A DNA stretch of 61,303 nucleotides from an uncultured Oscillospiraceae bacterium (GCA_944387205.1 CALXDZ010000013.1:1-61303); one strand, 5' to 3'. Shown: positions 7,564-16,160, counted from the stretch's first letter. The notes: generated by a model not told the origin, from the sequence alone. Numbers and translations are program-made.

Positions 7564-8706
7564 TTATTCCAGCAGGTCCCGCAGCGTCTCCAGCAGCGTA
7601 GCGGCCTGGCCGGGGTCGGCCACCTGCTGATCCACCGGCAGCAGCAGGCAGGGGATGCCCGCCGCCTCCACCGCCGCCTTGGCCCCGGGGCTGAGCAGCT
7701 CCTCCGGGTCGCAGAACTGCTGCGCCAATATCACCACCGCCTTGGCCCCGCTGCGGCGGGCAAGAGATGCCAGGTGGGCCTCCCGGTCCCCGGGGCGAAA
7801 GCCGCCCGGGGTGCCGCCGCTCCACAAAAGAGGGTCACGGTCCAAGGCGGCAAACTGCTCCGCCAGGGCGGCGCAGCCGTCCGCCCCGTACTCCGGCGCG
7901 TCCACGGCAAAGGAGCGGGACTCGGCGGCCACGTCGTCCGCCGCCACGAAAAAGCCCAGCTCATCCAGCAGGGCCAAAATCCGGGGATGGTCGCAGAGGA
8001 TGCCCGAGGTCACCACCGGGATGCGCCCGCCGTCGCCCGCCGGCAGGGCCTCCAGACGGTCGTTGAGGGCCGTCAGGTGAGCGGTATATTCCCGGGGGTC
8101 GGCAAAGCCGGCGGCCTTGAGCACGGCGCAGCGCTCCGAGGCCGTCACCCATCTGCCCCGCCGCCCCGCCAGGGCGGTGAAGCGGCGGCGCTGGGCGCGG
8201 CTGCGGTTGTAGAGGCCGATGGCCTCTTGGAGCCGGGCCTCCTCCGGCGCATGGTCCGTGAGGGCGCACAGCTGCCCCCACAGCCGCCGGTACTCCCCGG
8301 CCAGGAAGGCCTTTCCGTAGTCCGTGGCCCGGTTCTGGGGCTGGGAATAGGTCAAAAGGGGTAGCTCCGGCACCGCCGCGCGCCAGTTCTGGCTCAGGCA
8401 CCGGAGAGAGTCGCACACCGGCGCTCCCACCGCGGCCCGAAGGCCCTGATAGACGCCTGCCAATGCCAGCTCCAGGTCCGTCTGGACCAGAGAGCACACA
8501 TAGGGCGGGAACCAGCCTCCCGCCCGGCGGGCGGTGGTGGAGGCGCCCCACAGCCGCACCGGCAGCAGTCCGGCGCTCCAAATGAGCTCCTCGGGCACAT
8601 AGTAGGGCAGGCAGCCCACCGCCTGGCCTCCCTGGGCCTGCCACTGTTTGAGGCAGGCAGAGGGCGAGGCGGCAGCCGCTTCAAACCAGCGAAGTTCATC
8701 TTGCAT
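7564..8706 (-). CDS. 2-hydroxyacyl-CoA dehydratase family subunit (HgdB/FldC-like)
   Basis: The protein has 380 residues. ATG at 8706 overlaps the upstream subunit by 11 nt; the longer frame to 8829 is inside that gene. The family hallmarks are visible in order: GCLPYYVPEELIWSAGLLPVR near the N-terminus, PYVCSLVQTDLELAL, VCDSLRCLSQNW, SGILCDHPRILALLDELG and ILAQQFCDPEEL. The Cys in these segments are candidate ligands for the [4Fe-4S] or double-cubane cluster of this family. Partners are the paralogous subunit and the activator ATPase upstream. The substrate is unknown. Control by a TPP riboswitch suggests a thiamine-related substrate rather than an amino-acid-derived acyl-CoA. A reductase of the double-cubane type is an alternative. 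Last gene of the operon. Confidence 0.85.
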   Translation of the reverse strand: MQDELRWFEAAAASPSACLKQWQAQGGQAVGCLPYYVPEELIWSAGLLPVRLWGASTTARRAGGWFPPYVCSLVQTDLELALAGVYQGLRAAVGAPVCDSLRCLSQNWRAAVPELPLLTYSQPQNRATDYGKAFLAGEYRRLWGQLCALTDHAPEEARLQEAIGLYNRSRAQRRRFTALAGRRGRWVTASERCAVLKAAGFADPREYTAHLTALNDRLEALPAGDGGRIPVVTSGILCDHPRILALLDELGFFVAADDVAAESRSFAVDAPEYGADGCAALAEQFAALDRDPLLWSGGTPGGFRPGDREAHLASLARRSGAKAVVILAQQFCDPEELLSPGAKAAVEAAGIPCLLLPVDQQVADPGQAATLLETLRDLLE

Positions 8707-9799
8707 CTTCCCGCGCCTCCATGATCTCCGCCAGGCCCTCCAGGCGGGTGGTGAACTGGGCCGGGGAAAAGGCCCGGGGGTCCCCCTGGTCGCCGCCGAA
8801 GGACACCACCGGCACTCCCAGCTCCTCACTCAGCCGCCGCTCCACCTCCGCCAGCGTGCCGCACCAGGGGCGGCAGCTGCGGTTATAGTGGACCAGAACG
8901 CCCTCCACGCCGTAGCGCCGGCAAAGCCGCACCCGCTCCCGGATGCCCGCCTCCAAAGACGAGCCGTTGACGGTGCCGCAGTAGGCCCGGATGAGACCCG
9001 GCAGGTCGGTATAGCGAAAGCCCAGAGAGGGGGACAGGGTGTCCGCCACCACCAGAAGGCCCAGGCGGTCCAGCTCCTCCACCAGGGTGGAAAGAGAGGG
9101 CCAGCAGGGCGTGCCCTCAAAGAAGATGCGTCGGGGCCTGGGGCCGGAGCGGGGCGGACGGGCCCGCAGCTCCTGAGCCAGGCGCCGAAGCGCAGGCGCC
9201 GTCTCCTCCCGGCACCGGCCCGTCACCAGTAAGGGCATATAGTCAAAGAGCTCCAGGTTCCCCAAAACCGGCCGCTCCAGGAGGGCCGTGTCCATCACCT
9301 CCTGCCAGGCAAGAGCAGTGTCGTTGGCCCGGCGGCAGACGGCGGAAAAAGCGTCCTCCCGCCAGGGCTTTCCGGTAAGCTCTTCCAGGGCGTGAATGAT
9401 GTCCTCCAGCTGGCCCCGGATGTAGGCTACCGTGGCATCAGAAACCGTCAGGCCGTCCTGATAGGGGATGTCCAGTGTCAGCAGCGGCACCGACAGCAGC
9501 CGGGCCATCTCCTGATACCACTGGAGCATATTGGAGCAGATGTTGTCGCAGCAAAGCAGCACGTCCGGCCGGGGCAGTCCGCCGCCCCCCTGCGCCGCCA
9601 GGGCAAGGCCCATGCGGGTATAGGAGCACAGATCGTCGCACCAGCCCAAGCGCCCGGCGGCCTCGCACAAAGCGCCGCTTTGCCCCTTCAGAGCCGCAGC
9701 GGCCCCGGCGCTCTCCGGGCAGACCACCTCCATGTCAAAGGCGGCGGGGAGCTCCAGAGGGAACTTGGTGGACATCCAGGCCACTTTTCTCTCACCCAT
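8696..9799 (-). CDS. 2-hydroxyacyl-CoA dehydratase family subunit (second paralogue)
   Basis: The protein has 367 residues. ATG at 9799 overlaps the end of the activator gene, and no better start is seen. Cys-rich family segments include WCDDLCSYTRMGL, LLCCDNICSNMLQWY, EGTPCWPSL and VLVHYNRSCRPWCG; the last matches the NRSC signature common in this family. It is diverged from the 7564-8706 subunit, so the pair probably forms a heterodimer as in 2-hydroxyglutaryl-CoA or phenyllactyl-CoA dehydratases. The N-terminal third is shorter in the CoA-binding part than I expect of a classical subunit, which leaves open whether a CoA ester is the substrate. Electrons would come from the HgdC-like protein. 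Confidence 0.8.
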   Translation of the reverse strand: MGERKVAWMSTKFPLELPAAFDMEVVCPESAGAAAALKGQSGALCEAAGRLGWCDDLCSYTRMGLALAAQGGGGLPRPDVLLCCDNICSNMLQWYQEMARLLSVPLLTLDIPYQDGLTVSDATVAYIRGQLEDIIHALEELTGKPWREDAFSAVCRRANDTALAWQEVMDTALLERPVLGNLELFDYMPLLVTGRCREETAPALRRLAQELRARPPRSGPRPRRIFFEGTPCWPSLSTLVEELDRLGLLVVADTLSPSLGFRYTDLPGLIRAYCGTVNGSSLEAGIRERVRLCRRYGVEGVLVHYNRSCRPWCGTLAEVERRLSEELGVPVVSFGGDQGDPRAFSPAQFTTRLEGLAEIMEAREDAR

Positions 9800-10601
9800 T
9801 CTGCGCCTCCCGCTCCTGCCGCCGGAAGCGGCGATAGGCCAGCAGGGCGGCCCCCAAAGCTCCGGCGTACACCGACAGCTCCGCCGTCTGCACCGGGCAG
9901 CCCAGCCGCCGCTCCAGGGCACGGACCAGTCCCTGGTCCCGGCTCAACCCCCCGGAGAGGAACACCGGCTCATGGACCTGCAGCCGGGCGCACAGCCCCG
10001 CGGCCCGGGCGGCGATGGAATCGTGGATGCCCCGGACGATGTCCTCCCGGGCGGCGCCGTCGGAGAGGCGGCTGATGACCTCGCTTTCGGCAAAGACAGT
10101 GCAGGTGGAGCTGATGGACACCGGATGCTGGCTGCGCTCATCCAGCTCCGCCAGCTCCCCCATGTCCGCCTCCAAAATTCGGGCCATGACCTCCAGAAAG
10201 CGGCCGGTGCCCGCGGCGCACTTGTCGTTCATGACGAAGCGCTCCAAAATCCCGGCGGCGCTCAATTGCAGCGCCTTGGTGTCCTGGCCGCCGATGTCGA
10301 TGACCGTGCGGACCCCCGGGCAGAGGAACACGGCCCCGGCGGCGTGGCAGCTGAGCTCACTGCGGCTGTCCCCGGCTCCCTCCACATGGGCCCGGCCGTA
10401 GCCGGTGGAGACGATGCAGCCCATGTCCTCCCGCCGAAGGCCGGCGGCGGAGAGCACCTCTTCCACGGCCCGGACGGGGCCGCTGGTGCCCGCCCCCAAG
10501 GGAACGAGGGAGCGGCCCGCAATGCGGGCCCCTCCCTCCAATAAAACCGTTTTTGATGCGGTGGACCCCACGTCCACCCCAAGGGTATAGACCGGCTCCA
10601 T
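9792..10601 (-). CDS. HgdC-type activator ATPase (CoA-substrate-specific enzyme activase family)
   Basis: The protein has 269 residues, the usual length. It shows the ASKHA nucleotide-binding loop DVGSTASKTVLLE at residues 10-22. NDKCAAGTGRF puts Cys128 at the position expected for one [4Fe-4S] ligand, and STCTVFAESEV supplies Cys167. In the HgdC family a homodimer holds one cluster between the subunits and uses ATP hydrolysis to push an electron into the partner enzyme. All required residues seem intact. ATG is 4 nt after the thiW stop, and the end overlaps the next gene, so the four genes are translationally coupled. Confidence 0.92.
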   Translation of the reverse strand: MEPVYTLGVDVGSTASKTVLLEGGARIAGRSLVPLGAGTSGPVRAVEEVLSAAGLRREDMGCIVSTGYGRAHVEGAGDSRSELSCHAAGAVFLCPGVRTVIDIGGQDTKALQLSAAGILERFVMNDKCAAGTGRFLEVMARILEADMGELAELDERSQHPVSISSTCTVFAESEVISRLSDGAAREDIVRGIHDSIAARAAGLCARLQVHEPVFLSGGLSRDQGLVRALERRLGCPVQTAELSVYAGALGAALLAYRRFRRQEREAQNG

Positions 10602-10605
10602 TTGC

Positions 10606-11118
10606 TCAGCCCTTCTCCGCCAGGCGCTCCATGGCGTTCATGGCGCCGGACTTCCGGAGCAGGAACACCAGCACCGAGGCGATGACCACGCCGGTGACCG
10701 CCGCGGCCATAAAGGGCACGAAGTAGGTGAAGGGGCCGCAGGCCTTGCCCAGGACGAAGATGGCAATGGGCCAGGCCAGGATGACGGAGATGACGCCGGT
10801 GCCGATCATCTCACCCAGGCAGGCCAGGCCCAGGTTGGGACGCCAGCGGTACAAAAGGCCCGCCAGCAGCGCGCCGCACATGCTGCCAGGGAAGGCCATG
10901 ATGGTGCCGGTGCCCAGGATGTTGCGCAGGAGGCTGATGCAAAAGGCGGTGCCCAGAGAGTACCAGGGCCCCAGGAAGATGGCGGCGATGACGTTGATGA
11001 CGCTCTGCATGGGGCAGCAGCGGGTAAAGCCCACGGGGACGGACAGGGTGCCGCCGATGACGCCCACGGCGGTAAGGATGCCGGCGATGGCCAGCTTTTT
11101 GACATACTGATGCTTCAT
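10606..11118 (-). CDS. thiW: ThiW, thiazole-specific S component of an ECF transporter
   Basis: The protein has 170 residues with about five to six hydrophobic segments and contains CPMQSVINVIAAIFLGPWY, the characteristic conserved block of ThiW. ThiW is predicted from comparative genomics to import hydroxyethylthiazole using the shared ECF energising module, which must be encoded elsewhere. AAGGAG lies upstream of the ATG. The gene is the first in an operon behind a TPP riboswitch, which agrees with the thiamine role. The downstream HgdC/dehydratase genes are an unusual partner set. Confidence 0.9.
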   Translation of the reverse strand: MKHQYVKKLAIAGILTAVGVIGGTLSVPVGFTRCCPMQSVINVIAAIFLGPWYSLGTAFCISLLRNILGTGTIMAFPGSMCGALLAGLLYRWRPNLGLACLGEMIGTGVISVILAWPIAIFVLGKACGPFTYFVPFMAAAVTGVVIASVLVFLLRKSGAMNAMERLAEKG

Positions 11119-11445
11119 GAAAAGGACTCCTTTTTTCTTCTTTGGTGCGGGCTCCCCTGCTGGGGGCCCAAGGCGTCCGGACAGGCCGCATACTTCCGTA
11201 CAGCGACGCCCTGCCGGGCCATCCGGGCGCGAGACGGGTACACTCCCCCTCTCTTTCTCCCGGAGCGGTCGGAGCTTACTGGCTCCCTCTCATGCCGGAA
11301 CACGGCCTCCCATCGCTGTATCGTCTGCCGGCACGGATGCAGGGCGCTCCCCCTCCGTCCGCCGCGCCCCTACTGAGCGCCGCCGGCACACGGGCGTTCC
11401 TGTCCCTCTCGCCTCCCTTTTCATGTGCTCTGATCTTTGCGGCGC
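11119..11445 (-). other. Long GC-rich leader between riboswitch terminator and thiW
   Basis: About 330 nt of transcribed sequence lie between the riboswitch expression platform and the thiW start. Open frames here (for example 11115-11303) lack ribosome sites and recognisable products. The RNA can form several GC-rich hairpins, but I recognise no second riboswitch. Its role is unknown. Confidence 0.4.
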
Positions 11446-11478
11446 AAAAAACGCCCATGCCAGGAAGGGCATGGACGC
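11446..11478 (-). terminator. Terminator of the TPP riboswitch expression platform
   Basis: On the minus strand a stem of GCGTCCATGCC and GGCATGGGCG is followed by TTTTTT, about 30 nt after the aptamer. This is the standard arrangement for transcription attenuation when TPP is bound. Confidence 0.8.
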
Positions 11479-11506
11479 AACATGAGCCGTTTGGGGCGGC
11501 GTCTAT

Positions 11507-11595
11507 TTCCCTACGTTGGCATGATCCAAATCAGGTCTCAGGTCGAAGCCTGCGCTTCCTCTCAGCCCCCCTGGGGGACTCCCTGTTTTCGTAGG
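11507..11595 (-). ncRNA. TPP riboswitch (THI element)
   Basis: Read on the minus strand, the RNA contains the conserved TPP aptamer landmarks in the right order: GGGGGGCTGAGAGG, then ACCTGATTTGGATCATGCC and the closing CGTAGGGAA. The outer P1 arms CCTACG and CGTAGG pair at 11590-11595 and 11510-11515. It precedes thiW and is followed by an intrinsic terminator, so TPP should switch the four-gene operon off. Confidence 0.95.
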
Positions 11596-11647
11596 TCAGC
11601 ATAAACTCTTTTTTCCCCTCTGTCAACTCTTTTTCGGGAATTTCTCT

Positions 11648-12595
11648 CTATTTCCCCGCCAAAACCGCCAGATAGGCCCCGTAGAGGCCCAGCAGCAGCG
11701 CCCCCTGCCAGCGGCGGTAGCGCCTCTCCAGCAGCGGCGGCACGGCAGCGAGCACGCACAGCCCCAGGCACACCGGCAGGTCCAGCCCCAGCGTCCGCCC
11801 GGAGATGGGCACACCCGACGGGGAGAGGATGGCGCACAGGGGCAAAATCAGAGACAGATCGATGAGATTGGCCCCCACCAGATTCCCCACCGACAGCGCC
11901 GTCTCCCGCCGGACCAGGGCGGAGACAGCGGTGACCAGCTCCGGCAGCGAGGTGCCCACCGCCACCAGCGTCACCCCCACCACGCCCTCGCTGACCCCCA
12001 GCAGAGCGGCTAGGGCCGTGCCCTGGCGGATCAGGAGCTGGGAGCCCAGTAAGATCCCCCCAAGGCCCAGCAGGAACCGAGGGGCAATGCGGGCGGTGCC
12101 TACCCGGCTCCGGCAGGTCTCCAGGGGAGCCTCCAGCACACTGGAGCGGGCCTCCCGAATGCTGCCCCGGACAAAAAGGGCAAAGAGGAGCAGCAACGGC
12201 AGCCCCGCCGGCCAGGTCAGGACGCCGCCCTGGCTCACAAGCCCCAGCAGCGCCGCCGCCAGCACCATGGCCAGGGCCCGGGGCGCAAAGGTGCCCCGGC
12301 GGACCGCCGGCGGAGAGACGAGCACGCACAGCCCCAAAATGAGCCCCAGGTTGGCGGTGACGGAGCCCACGGCGTTGCCCACCGCCAGGTCCGCCTTCCC
12401 CTGGAGCACCCCCAGGGCGGACACGGTGATCTCCGGCAGTGTGGTGGCCAAAGACACCACCGTGGCCCCCACCAGAAACCGGGGCACCCCCCAGGTCTCC
12501 GCCAGGTCCACCGACGCCTCCACAAAAAGTCCCCCGCCCCGGATCATCACCAGAAGGCCCACCAGGAAAAGCCCCGCCGCAGCCACTGTCTCCAT
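11648..12595 (-). CDS. Ca2+/Na+-type cation antiporter (CaCA family, YrbG-like)
   Basis: The protein has 315 residues. ATG at 12595 follows GGGAGGG by about 6 nt. It shows the inverted duplication of CaCA exchangers: the first alpha repeat is GATVVSLATTLPEITVSALG and the second is GVTLVAVGTSLPELVTAVSA, each with the acidic ion-binding residue. Each is followed by a GNxVG(S/A)N-type element (AVGNAVGSV, SVGNLVGAN). About ten membrane helices are expected. It probably exchanges Ca2+ or another divalent ion for Na+ or H+. It ends just upstream of the riboswitch but on a separate transcript. Confidence 0.85.
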   Translation of the reverse strand: METVAAAGLFLVGLLVMIRGGGLFVEASVDLAETWGVPRFLVGATVVSLATTLPEITVSALGVLQGKADLAVGNAVGSVTANLGLILGLCVLVSPPAVRRGTFAPRALAMVLAAALLGLVSQGGVLTWPAGLPLLLLFALFVRGSIREARSSVLEAPLETCRSRVGTARIAPRFLLGLGGILLGSQLLIRQGTALAALLGVSEGVVGVTLVAVGTSLPELVTAVSALVRRETALSVGNLVGANLIDLSLILPLCAILSPSGVPISGRTLGLDLPVCLGLCVLAAVPPLLERRYRRWQGALLLGLYGAYLAVLAGK

Positions 12596-12633
12596 GCCAT
12601 TCCCTCCCCGTTTTTCTCTCGGGGAAATGGTAT

Positions 12634-12665
12634 GCCCCGGCGGGCACAAATAGTCCCGCCGGGGC
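12634..12665. other. Strong hairpin between the ygiQ-like and antiporter genes
   Basis: An 11-bp GCCCCGGCGGG stem with a 10-nt loop lies between the stop of the YgiQ gene and the antiporter start. The minus strand lacks a U tract, so this may be a processing or stability element rather than a terminator. Confidence 0.5.
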
Positions 12666-12688
12666 TCTCTTTCCTGTTTTCTGCCTGT

Positions 12689-14803
12689 TTACCGGCTCCG
12701 CCTCTTGGGGGCGGAGGGCTTTGTGCCCTTGCCGCTGCGTGGAGCTTTGGGGGCGGGTCTGGCGCTCTTACCGGGCCTGGCGGTCCTGGCGGAGAACTTA
12801 CCGCTCCGGGCGGCGCCGGACTGGGGTCCTTTGCCCTTTTGCGTCCGCCCCGGGCCCTGGCCTTTGCCGTTTGCGGCCCCTTTGGCAGTCCGACCGCCCT
12901 TGCCGCCCCGGCCGCTTCCCGGAGCTTCTTTCCGGGCGGAGGCGGTCCGGCCGCCCCGGCCTTTTTGCTTCTCCTCCGCCTGCTTGCCCCGGGCGGGGCC
13001 GCCGTGGAGGGGACGGATGAGGCAGTGGGGTCCGTAGCCGATGAGATCCTCCCGGCCGCAGCGGTGGAGGGCCTCCACCACCAGCCGCCGCATCTCCGGC
13101 TTGCGCCACTGGAGCAGCGCCCGCTGGAGGGCCTTTTCATGGGGGTCCGTGGCCACATACACCGGCGTCATGTCCCGGGGGTCGATGCCGGTATAGTACA
13201 TACAGGTGGAGAGGGTCCCGGGGGTGGGATAGAAGTCCTGGACCTGCTGGGGCTGGTGGCCGGTGGAGTGGAGGAACTCCGCCAGGGCCACCGCGTCCTG
13301 CAGGGTGCAGCCCGGGTGGGAGGACATGAGGTAGGGCACCAGATACTGCTCCTTCCCCGCCTTGCGGTTATAGCGCTGGTACTTGCCCCAGAAGCGCTCA
13401 AAGACGTCGAAATGGGGCTTGCCCATATAGTCCAGCACATGGGCCACGCAGTGCTCCGGGGCCACCTTCAGCTGGCCGCTGACGTGGTACTCCACCAGCT
13501 CCCGCAGGAAATCCTCATTGTGTCCCGCCAGCAGGTAGTCATACCGGATGCCGGAGCGGACGAACACCTTCTTCACCCCCGGAATGGCCCGCAGCTCCTG
13601 GAGCAGGCGCGTGTAGTCCGAATGGTCCGGGTCGATGTTGCGGCAGGGCGTGGGGGCCAGGCAGCTGCGGTTTTTGCACATGCCGTGCTTGCGCTGCTTT
13701 TCGCAGGAGGGGTGGCGGAAATTGGCCGAGGGGCCGCCCACGTCGTGGACATAGCCCTTGAACTTGGGGTCTTGGACCATCTCCTCCACCTCCCGGATGC
13801 AGCTTTCATGGCTGCGGGAGGTGATCATGCGCCCCTGGTGGAAGGCCAGGGAGCAGAAGTTGCATCCGCCGAAGCACCCCCGGTTGTGGGTGACGGAAAA
13901 GCGCACCTCCTCAATGGCGGGGACGCCGCCGTCCTTGTCGTACATGGGGTGGACCTCCCGGACGTAGGGCAGCTCCGCCACCTCGTCCAGCTCCTGAGTG
14001 GTCAGAGGCATGGCCGGGGGATTGACGATGAGCCACTGCTCCCCGTGGCGCTGCAAAATGGCCCGGCCCCGGACGGGGTCGTGCTCCTCATACTCGATGG
14101 CCGTGGCCTGGGCGTAGGCGCGCTTGTCCGACGCCGTCTCCTCAAAGGAGGGGCAGATGACCTTGGGATAGGCGCAGGGCGCCGGAGAGGGGGCGGCATA
14201 GGCGGTGCCCCGGACGTCGGTGATCTCCTCCACCGGCGTGCCGGAGGCCAGCCGGGCGGCGATCTCTCGGGCGGCGTACTCCCCCATGCCGTAGATCAGC
14301 AGGTCGGCCTGGGCGTCGAAGAGCAGGCTCCGGCGCACCCGGTCGTCCCAGTAGTCATAGTGGGCAAAGCGGCGCAGCGACGCCTCCAGCCCGCCCACGA
14401 TCACCGGCAGGCCGGGAAAGGCCTCCCGGCAGCGGTTGGCGTAGACGATGGTGGGCCGGTCCGGCCGCAGGCCCATACGCCCGCCGGGACTGTACAGGTC
14501 CTTGCTGCGGCGCTTTTTGGCGGCGGTGTAGTGGGCCACCATGGAGTCGATGTTGCCGCCGCCGATGAACACGCCCCACCGGGGCCGGCCCATCCGGCGG
14601 AAGGCCTCGGCGCTGTGCCAGTCCGGCTGGCTCAATATGGCCACGCGCCAGCCCGCCGCCTCCAGCACCCGGGCGATGATGGTGGTGCCGAAGCTGGGGT
14701 GGTCCACATAGGCGTCCGCCGTCACCACCAGGAAGTCATAGCCGTCCCAGCCCCGCTGCTCCATCTCCTGCCGGGAGACCGGCAGAAATTCCGTGCCCCG
14801 CAT
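12689..14803 (-). CDS. YgiQ-family radical SAM protein
   Basis: The protein has 704 residues; GGAGAA precedes the ATG. The first 300 residues match the YgiQ/UPF0313 N-terminal domain (YVDHPSFGTTIIARVLEAAGW, GGLEASLRRFAHYDYWDD). NRGCFGGCNFCS near residue 310 is the CxxxCxxC [4Fe-4S]/SAM motif. A further Cys-rich block (KNRSCLAPTPCRNIDPDH) follows. The last 100 or so residues are a low-complexity Lys/Arg/Gly/Ala tail. The family's reaction is not established to my knowledge. The tail suggests nucleic-acid binding, but this is inference. Confidence 0.92.
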   Translation of the reverse strand: MRGTEFLPVSRQEMEQRGWDGYDFLVVTADAYVDHPSFGTTIIARVLEAAGWRVAILSQPDWHSAEAFRRMGRPRWGVFIGGGNIDSMVAHYTAAKKRRSKDLYSPGGRMGLRPDRPTIVYANRCREAFPGLPVIVGGLEASLRRFAHYDYWDDRVRRSLLFDAQADLLIYGMGEYAAREIAARLASGTPVEEITDVRGTAYAAPSPAPCAYPKVICPSFEETASDKRAYAQATAIEYEEHDPVRGRAILQRHGEQWLIVNPPAMPLTTQELDEVAELPYVREVHPMYDKDGGVPAIEEVRFSVTHNRGCFGGCNFCSLAFHQGRMITSRSHESCIREVEEMVQDPKFKGYVHDVGGPSANFRHPSCEKQRKHGMCKNRSCLAPTPCRNIDPDHSDYTRLLQELRAIPGVKKVFVRSGIRYDYLLAGHNEDFLRELVEYHVSGQLKVAPEHCVAHVLDYMGKPHFDVFERFWGKYQRYNRKAGKEQYLVPYLMSSHPGCTLQDAVALAEFLHSTGHQPQQVQDFYPTPGTLSTCMYYTGIDPRDMTPVYVATDPHEKALQRALLQWRKPEMRRLVVEALHRCGREDLIGYGPHCLIRPLHGGPARGKQAEEKQKGRGGRTASARKEAPGSGRGGKGGRTAKGAANGKGQGPGRTQKGKGPQSGAARSGKFSARTARPGKSARPAPKAPRSGKGTKPSAPKRRSR

Positions 14804-14820
14804 AGGCGTTCTCCTTTCTC

Positions 14821-15906
14821 TCAGGCTTCCAGCTCTCCCGTGTAGGTCTCCGGATAGCCGATGTACTTCTCATAGATCACGGTGCCGTCCTTTTCTTCCA
14901 CGGCCCGGAAGCCATAGCGCTGGGCGAACCGGCAGCCCTCCTGATCGTCCTCTGCCACGGCGCACCGCAGCTTATCCCGGCCTAAGGACCGGTAGCGCTG
15001 CACCGCCTGGCCCAGCAGCTGCACGCCATAGCCCTGGTGCCGCCACTTGGGCAGCATGGCATAGGTCTCGATCCACCCAAGGCCCAGGGCCGCATCCCGG
15101 TCGATATCCAGGCGGATGACGCCCACGGGCTCCCCCTCCAGAGAGGCCAGCAGAGCCTCCTTTCCCCCGTCGGGGGTAAAGCCGCAGTCGCCGGCGTAGA
15201 TCTCCTGGTCCTTCTCCGCCAGGGGATCGAAGGCCAGGCCCGGCTCGATGGCGTTGGGCCGCTTCCACCACTTCTGCTGGGCGAAGGTGGAGAGATTCTC
15301 CCGGATATGGCTGTTGTCGTCCCGGTAGACCACACGGATGTCGTCCCCCTCGATCTCCAGCAGGGACACGGCGGTGTTGTCCCCGTGGGGGGTCTGGCCC
15401 ATCTCCTCCAGGGTATAGCCCTGGAGCGTGCCCAGCAGGGTCCGCAGCGCCGCGCCGTGGCTGAAAGCCGCCACGGTCCGGTCAGGGTTTTCCCGGGCAA
15501 TGTCCCGCACCGCGGCCACCATCCGGTCCCGGACCTGGGCCGCCGTCTCCGCCCCGGCTACCCGCCACAGGTCCAGCCGCCGGGTGAAGTTGGTCAGCTG
15601 CTCCATGTCGGTGCGCTCGATCTCCCCCCAGGTCATCTGCTCCCACACGCCCATGTGATACTCCCGCAGGTCCCGGCGCTTATGAAGCGGCAGGTTCCGG
15701 GGCACATACAGGGCGGTGGCAGTGGTGCAGGTGCGGCACAGGTCGCTGGAATACACCGCGTCGATGTGCTCCCCCTCAAAGCGGCGGCGCAGGGCCTCCA
15801 CCTGCTCCATTCCCCGGTCGGTGAGGATGCTGTTGTACTGTCCGTGGGCAATGCGGTAGAGGTTGCCCTCCGCCTCCGCGTGGCGGATGAGATAGAGTTT
15901 CGTCAT
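14821..15906 (-). CDS. Histidine phosphatase - GNAT acetyltransferase fusion protein
   Basis: The protein has 361 residues. The N-terminal half is a phosphoglycerate-mutase-like histidine phosphatase, with LIRHAEAEGN (catalytic RHx) at residues 5-14, the SSDLCRTCTTA segment and FSHGAALR supplying the second His. Residues of about 230-350 form a GNAT domain: GEPVGVIRLD, the acetyl-CoA loop in WRHQGYGVQLL, and the terminal FAQRYGFRAVEE. The junction is in frame with no gap, so the two activities are one polypeptide. The substrates are unknown. A promoter with a palindromic -10 lies upstream. Confidence 0.88.
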   Translation of the reverse strand: MTKLYLIRHAEAEGNLYRIAHGQYNSILTDRGMEQVEALRRRFEGEHIDAVYSSDLCRTCTTATALYVPRNLPLHKRRDLREYHMGVWEQMTWGEIERTDMEQLTNFTRRLDLWRVAGAETAAQVRDRMVAAVRDIARENPDRTVAAFSHGAALRTLLGTLQGYTLEEMGQTPHGDNTAVSLLEIEGDDIRVVYRDDNSHIRENLSTFAQQKWWKRPNAIEPGLAFDPLAEKDQEIYAGDCGFTPDGGKEALLASLEGEPVGVIRLDIDRDAALGLGWIETYAMLPKWRHQGYGVQLLGQAVQRYRSLGRDKLRCAVAEDDQEGCRFAQRYGFRAVEEKDGTVIYEKYIGYPETYTGELEA

Positions 15907-16034
15907 AATTCCTCCAGGCGCTTGTGGCGCACAAAAAATTTTTTCACAGGCGAAAAGGGGCGCCGCTGCCGGGCCGCGCCTCCGCCGCCATCCTTTGCCG
16001 CTCTTGCTCTGGGCGGAAAGGGGCTTGTCTTTTC

Positions 16035-16063
16035 ATTATATAATGATGCTGCAGGTTTGGCAA
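16035..16063 (-). promoter_or_regulatory. Promoter of the phosphatase-GNAT gene with palindromic -10
   Basis: On the minus strand TTGCCA (16058-16063), 17 nt and TATAAT (16035-16040). The -10 sits inside the perfect 14-bp palindrome TCATTATATAATGA (16033-16046), which also gives TATAAT on the plus strand, towards the small YtxH-like gene. Confidence 0.65.
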
Positions 16064-16160
16064 ATGGAAATGCGTTTGGAGCGCAGACGGCAAAAAACAC
16101 CAGGGATTCTTTTCTCGCCGCCGGTCATACTAGCTCTGTGCCGAAAAGGAGGGACGAATC

